NCBI GenBank assembly: GCA_900755685.1
Contig: CAAEHI010000059.1
Span: 1-46,661 of the forward strand
Reading direction: 5' to 3'
Source: an uncultured Collinsella sp.
Lineage (GTDB): Bacteria; Actinomycetota; Coriobacteriia; Coriobacteriales; Coriobacteriaceae
Length of the DNA: 46,661 bases
A program made the position numbers and the translations under genes. How positions within the stretch are numbered: the stretch's first letter is position 1; each line of letters opens with the position of its first letter. This document shows positions 39,963 to 46,661 of this stretch, in pieces. The notes under the pieces were generated by a model. It was not told the origin of the DNA, did not search any database, and worked only from the letters and a program-made list of their open reading frames with translations.

Positions 39963-40001
39963 AAAAGAAAAAGCCTCCGCAGGTTTCCCCGCAGAGGCTT
40001 T
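39963..40001 (-). terminator. Intrinsic terminator of the hpt-ftsH operon
   Basis: On the minus strand AAAGCCTC-T-GC-G-GG pairs with CC-T-GC-G-GAGGCTTT around GAAA and is followed by TTCTTTTTG. Confidence 0.88.
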
Positions 40002-40012
40002 CGCCACAAAGG

Positions 40013-42151
<2,139 letters not shown>

Positions 42152-42152
42152 C

Positions 42153-42701
42153 TTACGAATAAACCTCCGGTTTCAAAATGCCCAGATACGGAAGGTTACG
42201 ATAGCGCTCGGCATAGTCGAGGCCGTAGCCCACCACAAAGGCATCGGGGCAATGGGTTCCAACATACTTGGGCGTGATGGCCGAGGTGCGGTCCTCAACG
42301 TCCTTCCACAGGAAGGCAGCGACCTCCAGCGAAGCGGGCTTGCGGCTCTCGAGGTTCTTCATCAGGTACTTGAGGGTCAGGCCCGAGTCCAGAATGTCCT
42401 CGACGATCAGCACGTCGCGACCACGGATGTCGATATCCAGATCCTTAATGATACGCACGATGCCCGAAGACTTCACACCGTCGCCATAGCTCGAAACAGC
42501 CATGAAATCGATGTTGGTCGGTAGCTCAATCTTGCGCATCAGGTCGCCCATAAAGACAACGGCACCGCGCAGAACCGCGATCAGCACCAGATCCTTACCC
42601 GCGTAGTCGCGAGTGATCTCCTCGCCCAGGCGAGAAACGATGCCGTCGATATCCTCCTGCGTAAACAGAACCTTCTCGATATCCGGATGTTGAGAAGCCA
42701 T
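42153..42701 (-). CDS. hpt: Hypoxanthine phosphoribosyltransferase
   Basis: This 182-residue purine salvage enzyme converts hypoxanthine or guanine with PRPP to IMP or GMP. The PRPP loop is VLIVEDILDSGLTL. LIAVLRGAVVFMGDL is the first phosphate loop, and SSYGDGVKSSGIVRI is the flexible loop. The base-binding end contains DAFVVGYGLDYAERYRNLPY. The ATG at 42701 has AAAGGG upstream. It is cotranscribed with ftsH and lies downstream of tilS with its own candidate promoter. Confidence 0.97.
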   Translation of the reverse strand: MASQHPDIEKVLFTQEDIDGIVSRLGEEITRDYAGKDLVLIAVLRGAVVFMGDLMRKIELPTNIDFMAVSSYGDGVKSSGIVRIIKDLDIDIRGRDVLIVEDILDSGLTLKYLMKNLESRKPASLEVAAFLWKDVEDRTSAITPKYVGTHCPDAFVVGYGLDYAERYRNLPYLGILKPEVYS

Positions 42702-42758
42702 GACAACCCTTTCTTGTGCTTAATCGCCCACACACCGCCGTATGGACGCGAACTACAC

Positions 42759-42767
42759 ATTCTAGCA
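42759..42767 (-). promoter_or_regulatory. Extended -10 promoter for hpt-ftsH
   Basis: On the minus strand TGC-TAGAAT (42767-42759) lies about 58 bp before hpt. A CCCGCGC/GCGCGGG hairpin (42790-42810) sits between it and the end of tilS. Confidence 0.5.
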
Positions 42768-42849
42768 GCGCACGGGGTATATTTTCCAGCCCGCGCACCA
42801 TCAGCGCGGGAATATCGTCAACGCCGCACAGAACAGCTGGTGCGAGGGG

Positions 42850-44388
42850 CTAATCCGCGTCAACCACGCGAAGCAGATAAGCCACACGCGTCGCCGCCGT
42901 GCATTTAAAACGTTCGTCCGCGCGAACTCCGGCGACCCACACCACGGCACCTCCCGGCGCCGTCCTCACCACGGGCACGCCGGCGCGCTCGGAAACGGGA
43001 ATGCGAGCCTCGCCTAGCAAGTCGGATACCTTCTTGCTTCGGCCACTCATTCCTAACGGGCACATCACGTCTCCCGGTGCGGGACCGTCCACCCACAGGC
43101 GCGCCAATCGCGCCTCTGCAGGGATCTCGCCACGTGAGCCCGCCAGGATCCGCTCACTATCGCTGTCGGCAAAACCCAGGGCAGCCGCGTCTACCAAAGC
43201 TGTCACTTCCCCGGCAGCCGCAAGCTCACGGGCGCGGCGCACGATATCGCATCCCGGCTCAACGGCCATCGGCTCTGCGACCAGCATGCGCCCCCCGCCC
43301 AACGGCAAACGACCGGGTATGGTAATCCAGTCCGCAACCAGCCCCTCACGAGCCGCCGGCGCCTTAAACGCTAGCATGCCAAACTCGACGCGCGCGTCAA
43401 TTCCCGCCGGAAGCGTGACCGAGCCTGTGCCTTCGGCAACGCAGGAAAGGACTCGCTCCACATGTCGCATCTCTGGACGAGCGCCCGGATCGATGCGTTT
43501 GATCGCCAGTCGCACGATGCGCCGCGCGATTACCACCTCGGCCGCAGCAAGGCGTCTGGCATCGAGCACTAGCGCGCCCGCCGCCTCCTTGCGCAGGCAG
43601 CTTCGAAACGCCTGTGCCGACAGCTGGGATAGAAACGCATCTTCGTCACCCAAGATCTCACAGGCGGCGCCAATCGTCTTGCACACGCTCGCATTACGCT
43701 GTGCCACCACTGGCATTACCCGATGGCGCACGTAGTTTCGCAGATACGAGATATCCTCATTGCTCTCGTCTTCACGCCACGGCTGACCATGTACCTGTAG
43801 ATAGCCCACGAGCTCGCCATGAGTTAGGTCGAGCAAGGGACGCACCACGATATTCCTTCGGCGGGGAATGCTCGAAAGCCCAGCTGGACCCGAACCCTTA
43901 ATCGCGTTCATCAAAAACGTTTCCGCGCGATCCGAAGACGTGTGCGCGGTGCAGATACGAGCCGCCGTTCGCGGTGCCCCCGTCTGGGCGCAGAGTTCGC
44001 GAACATACCTCCGCGCCGCGGCATAGCGCACCTCGCGGGCCGCGGCCTCAATATTGCCCGACTCCCCATCAAAATAAGCGTGCTCCACACACAGCGGTAA
44101 ACCATATTGCGCGCAGAGCTCACGCACAAAGGCCTCGTCGCCATCGGACGCCTTGCCGCGCAGATGATGGTTTACATGCAGCACATGCAGGCGCTCGCGA
44201 GCAATGGGGGCAACACCGCGTCCGTCTTGGATATCCAGCTTTGATGTGCACGCCATAAGAAGCAGTGCCGTCGAGTCCGCGCCGCCTGATACCATGAGCA
44301 CGACAGGAGCTGCCTGCTGCCTCGTCCGGGTCTCATCGACTGCCCCAGGCACGGCATGGTGTCCGTAATGCTGTGATACCGTTGGCAT
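42850..44388 (-). CDS. tilS: tRNA(Ile)-lysidine synthase
   Basis: This 512-residue enzyme converts C34 of the AUA-decoding tRNA-Ile to lysidine. The PP-loop is VSGGADST (33-40). HVNHHLRG, CTAHTSSDRAETFLMN and SGPAGLSSI are the usual ATP-pyrophosphatase segments, and RPLLDLTHGELVGYL and EDESNEDISYLRNYVRH follow. The C-terminal half (about 330-512) is the tRNA-binding extension with a long Ala-rich insert. The ATG at 44388 has GGAGGAA upstream. It diverges from the WalJ-like gene across 48 bp, so their promoters must overlap. Confidence 0.95.
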   Translation of the reverse strand: MPTVSQHYGHHAVPGAVDETRTRQQAAPVVLMVSGGADSTALLLMACTSKLDIQDGRGVAPIARERLHVLHVNHHLRGKASDGDEAFVRELCAQYGLPLCVEHAYFDGESGNIEAAAREVRYAAARRYVRELCAQTGAPRTAARICTAHTSSDRAETFLMNAIKGSGPAGLSSIPRRRNIVVRPLLDLTHGELVGYLQVHGQPWREDESNEDISYLRNYVRHRVMPVVAQRNASVCKTIGAACEILGDEDAFLSQLSAQAFRSCLRKEAAGALVLDARRLAAAEVVIARRIVRLAIKRIDPGARPEMRHVERVLSCVAEGTGSVTLPAGIDARVEFGMLAFKAPAAREGLVADWITIPGRLPLGGGRMLVAEPMAVEPGCDIVRRARELAAAGEVTALVDAAALGFADSDSERILAGSRGEIPAEARLARLWVDGPAPGDVMCPLGMSGRSKKVSDLLGEARIPVSERAGVPVVRTAPGGAVVWVAGVRADERFKCTAATRVAYLLRVVDAD

Positions 44389-44436
44389 TCGCTTCCTCCT
44401 TTATTCGTCCGCACCCATTGTATCCTTTGGAATCTT

Positions 44437-45246
44437 ATGTCTTGCCTGCACCTTCATATCCTCGGCAGTGGCTCTAAAGGCAACTGCGCACTCATCGAGG
44501 GCCCGCAGGGGCTCATTATGGTCGATGACGGACTGTCTCGCCGCGAGACATTAAAGCGCATGGCAGAACTGGGGCTCTCGGCAGACAACGTCTCGGCTCT
44601 TCTCATTACTCATGAGCATAGCGATCACATCAAGGGCCTCGATGTCTGGTGCAAGCACTGGCACGGCCCCCTCTTTGCCAGCAGGGGCACTCTTTCGAGC
44701 AAAGAAAATCTTTCGCATCTGCCTGTCGAGGAATTCGATCCCGGTGACACCCTATCCATTGCCGGCATCCACGTGCAAACCTACTCAACGTCACACGATG
44801 TCATCAATCCAGTCGGCTATCGATTCGACACCCTCGATGATTCCATCGGTTTTGCCACCGACACCGGAGAGCTATCGAGCCAAGCCATGAACACCCTCGA
44901 AGATTGTCGAGTCCTCGCACTCGAAAGCAACCACGATGTGACCATGCTGCGCGAGGGAGAATATCCCCGCTTTCTTCAGGAGCGCATCCTGTCTGCAAGG
45001 GGACACCTCTCCAATGGCCAAGCCGCCGAAGCCGCGCGCGAACTTGTTACCGAACGCACCGAACAGCTCATTGCCATGCATATCAGCCAAGATAACAATC
45101 GTCCGAGCCTTACCGTCAAAAGCTATGCCAAAGCTCTGACCGCAACCCTGGATGACGAGGTCGGCAGCTCCGCAACCCTTCTCCAAGGATCGCGAAAACT
45201 CTCGATACGCCCCGCAAGCCAGTATCAACCGACAACCATTGTATAG
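44437..45246 (+). CDS. MBL-fold hydrolase, WalJ/YycJ-like
   Basis: This 269-residue metallo-beta-lactamase-fold protein begins LHILGSGSKGNCALIEG, characteristic of the YycJ/WalJ group, with the zinc motif THEHSDHIKGLDVW. Further His and Asp ligands are in YSTSHDVINPVGY, FATDTGEL and RGHLSNGQA. The group is linked to DNA double-strand nuclease activity and cell-wall homeostasis; function here is inferred from family. The ATG at 44437 has no strong Shine-Dalgarno site, and the messenger may be nearly leaderless. Confidence 0.93.
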   Translation: MSCLHLHILGSGSKGNCALIEGPQGLIMVDDGLSRRETLKRMAELGLSADNVSALLITHEHSDHIKGLDVWCKHWHGPLFASRGTLSSKENLSHLPVEEFDPGDTLSIAGIHVQTYSTSHDVINPVGYRFDTLDDSIGFATDTGELSSQAMNTLEDCRVLALESNHDVTMLREGEYPRFLQERILSARGHLSNGQAAEAARELVTERTEQLIAMHISQDNNRPSLTVKSYAKALTATLDDEVGSSATLLQGSRKLSIRPASQYQPTTIV

Positions 45247-45262
45247 ACCGCTCAATAAAACA

Positions 45263-45298
45263 AAAGGGGCCGGGAATCAAATCCCAGCCCCTTTATCT
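45263..45298 (+). terminator. Intrinsic terminator of the WalJ-like gene
   Basis: AAAGGGGC-C-GGGA (45263-45275) pairs with TCCC-A-GCCCCTTT (45282-45294), followed by ATCTT. The hsp20 gene converges, so it may be shared. Confidence 0.83.
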
Positions 45299-45327
45299 TG
45301 CCTCAAAAGCTCTGACCATCGGAAACG

Positions 45328-45759
45328 TTAGTCGATGGAGATCTTCGTAACGTTCTTCTTCTCGACGATCTTGGGAACCGTAACGGTCAGGATGCCGTCA
45401 GCATACTTAGCAGAGAGACCCTCGCTCGAAGCGTCCTTCAGATATACGCCACGCGTCGCGCTGTACGAGCTGAACTCCTTCTGCAGGAAGTTCTTGCCCT
45501 CGTTCTCCTCGTTTTCCTCGACATTCACGCTAATGGACAGACGGCCCTCGTTAAGCTCAACATCGATATCGTCCTTGGCGACGCCGGTCAGATAAGCCTT
45601 GACCTCATAGCCATCGCCCTTATCCTCAACGTCAACGGGGAACGCCTTGGAAGCAATCGAGTTGTTTGCAAGGTCGGTCATATCATCAAACAGATCGAAC
45701 AACGAGCTAGCAGAAGGACGAACGCCAAAAACCGAACGATAAGGAACCATGCTTGCCAT
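45328..45759 (-). CDS. Hsp20 / alpha-crystallin family small heat-shock protein
   Basis: This 143-residue ATP-independent holdase has a short N-terminal arm (SLFDLFDDMTDLA) and an alpha-crystallin domain. The domain contains FPVDVEDKGDGYEVKAYLTG, a Glu/Asn-rich loop (VEENEENEGKNF) and YADGILTVTVPK, close to the family A-x-x-x-n-GvL motif. The C-terminal tail ends VTKISID with no IxI motif, so oligomer contacts may differ. The ATG at 45759 has AAAAGGAG upstream; ATG 45750 is also possible. The promoter region contains repeated AT-rich boxes. Confidence 0.93.
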   Translation of the reverse strand: MASMVPYRSVFGVRPSASSLFDLFDDMTDLANNSIASKAFPVDVEDKGDGYEVKAYLTGVAKDDIDVELNEGRLSISVNVEENEENEGKNFLQKEFSSYSATRGVYLKDASSEGLSAKYADGILTVTVPKIVEKKNVTKISID

Positions 45760-45822
45760 GTTTACCACTCCTTTTAGGACTGCCGAGCCATCTTCTAGGT
45801 GACTGGGACTTCTTTTGACGCT

Positions 45823-45890
45823 CTTATATATGCCCATACAGTGCTTATATATACATCGACTATAAAGTTTTTTGAGTCCAGTACTATAAG
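45823..45890 (-). promoter_or_regulatory. AT-rich repeat cluster upstream of hsp20
   Basis: CTTATATATGC (45823-45833) and CTTATATATAC (45844-45854) are repeated 21 bp apart, two helical turns. TATAAAG and TATAAGC further upstream supply candidate -10 elements. TTGAGT (45872-45877) is half of the HspR HAIR site; the partner half is not seen. Confidence 0.4.
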
Positions 45891-46035
45891 CATATCTAAG
45901 TGTGCATGACTAAGGTTTTAGTAAGGTTAAGGTTCTTTGAACCAGGGCTTAAATAACAAGTATGTTCGCAGCTACAAATAACAGGGGGCTTACAATGAGC
46001 GCGTACACGTTGTTGGTAACGAGCTAAAGGGCATC

Positions 46036-46503
46036 ATGGACGACCAAAACCAGAACAATATGTTTATGCCGACGTAGGGCGAAGATACTTCCACGCAGCC
46101 GCCGCGGTTCCATCGCCCCCACATCTCGCAAGAGCCCATTAATGATCAAGAGCCCGAATATGTGACGAGAAATCGGTATCAAACACTCGAGGATGCCCAA
46201 ACGGGACGTAAGCATATGGGCGTGGCCTCGGGAGACCCTGTATATCTGAAAGACGCACCATTATCTAAAAACAGCGCAGCTAGTGAGGAGTCACTGAAAG
46301 CATCCGCCGCCAATCAACATAGAGGTCCTCGACCAAAGCAAACCTTGACGCATTCGGCTCGCTATCTCGAAACGCCAAAACAAGGAAAATCGATCTTCGT
46401 TTCGTCAAGTAAACGACGCAAGCAGCATCGAATGACAATCCTGCTTTTGATCATTGCGGCTATAGCAGTTGCCCTTGTTATTCGTTTTATTTTCTTTAAA
46501 TAA
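46036..46503 (+). pseudogene. C-terminally anchored membrane protein gene interrupted by an in-frame TAG
   Basis: An ATG at 46036 with AAAGGG upstream starts MDDQNQNNMFMPT, then reaches TAG (46075-46077) at codon 14. The same frame continues without a break for 141 codons (GEDTSTQPPRF, then SQEPINDQEPEYV) to TAA. The downstream part is hydrophilic with an Arg/Lys cluster (SKRRKQHR) followed by one membrane helix at the C-terminus (residues about 92-112 from 46162). A CAG-to-TAG change would explain the stop. Alternatively translation starts at GTG 46162, giving 113 residues, but no Shine-Dalgarno supports that. Family not recognised. Confidence 0.6.
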
Positions 46504-46567
46504 AAGCTCAATACCAAAAAGAATTAAATCGTCTGGCGTAAATGAGTCATTTATGCCACACAAACGC

Positions 46568-46599
46568 AAAAAAGGGGGAGGCCGCGAGGCCCCCCCCTT
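46568..46599 (-). terminator. Intrinsic terminator of the gene entering from the right edge
   Basis: On the minus strand AAGGGGGGGCC pairs with GGCCTCCCCCTT around TCGC and is followed by TTTTTTGCG. Confidence 0.85.
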
Positions 46600-46600
46600 C

Positions 46601-46661
46601 TCAGTTCAAGCGTACGGCTCGGTGCCGTCCACCGGTCAGCGGCGCCCTGGCCTCCCACGGG
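46601..46661 (-). CDS. Possible 3' end of a gene cut by the right window edge
   Basis: On the minus strand the frame is open from the window edge for 19 codons to TGA at 46603-46601, ending RHRAVRLN. A strong intrinsic terminator on the same strand begins two bases later, which supports a real gene end. Too little is present to name a family. Confidence 0.4.
   Translation of the reverse strand, partial: PWEARAPLTGGRHRAVRLN

Overview
This window looks like a chromosomal segment of a high-GC Gram-positive gut actinobacterium, most probably Collinsella or a close relative (Coriobacteriia). That is inference from gene style: a fructose-type PTS, a split transketolase, a LarE, an EF-G paralogue, strong Shine-Dalgarno sites and many GC-rich intrinsic terminators. 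No rRNA gene or species marker is present, and I could not run a search.

Layout. 1-2217: a possible gene end, a structured repeat, a TadA-glycerate kinase fusion and a tRNA-Ser(TGA). 2221-7042: TetR regulator, LemA, branched-chain aminotransferase, DedA protein and serine acetyltransferase, with a large nested hairpin between lemA and ilvE. 7075-11377: a marR-led operon for a heterodimeric ABC exporter. 11483-16891: a small conserved-looking protein, a nitroreductase, a membrane protein with an apparently damaged 5' end, a Fis-type regulator with a degenerate AAA+ domain, a YeiH-type exporter and a divergent GntR regulator. 17005-22092: glmS, a LacI regulator, a HAD phosphatase and larE.

22400-29915 is the most interesting metabolic block. 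A divergent LacI regulator faces an operon running PTS EIIBC, GatZ/KbaZ-like protein, transaldolase-like aldolase, split transketolase (N then C half), PTS EIIA. It has no catalytic GatY/KbaY partner, kinase or dehydrogenase, so the imported sugar appears to be handled by aldol and ketol transfer. The GatZ-like gene is bracketed by a potential pseudoknot on its 5' side and a recurrent structured RNA element on its 3' side.

30045-37591: secreted nuclease, EF-G-like GTPase with altered G motifs, polar amino-acid ABC importer and an RNA uracil methyltransferase preceded by a 138-bp inverted repeat. 37670-46661: PHP phosphoesterase, aminotransferase, the tilS-hpt-ftsH cluster, a WalJ-like hydrolase, Hsp20 and a membrane protein with an in-frame TAG.

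Two dispersed non-coding families stand out. One is a roughly 150-nt element in three copies (12592-12745, 22093-22245, 25445-25597 reverse). Each copy starts within a few bases of a stop codon, in sense orientation, and the stems show compensatory changes. The other is a set of seven hairpins carrying a GGG(A/G)CRG-type motif, scattered at gene ends and promoters.
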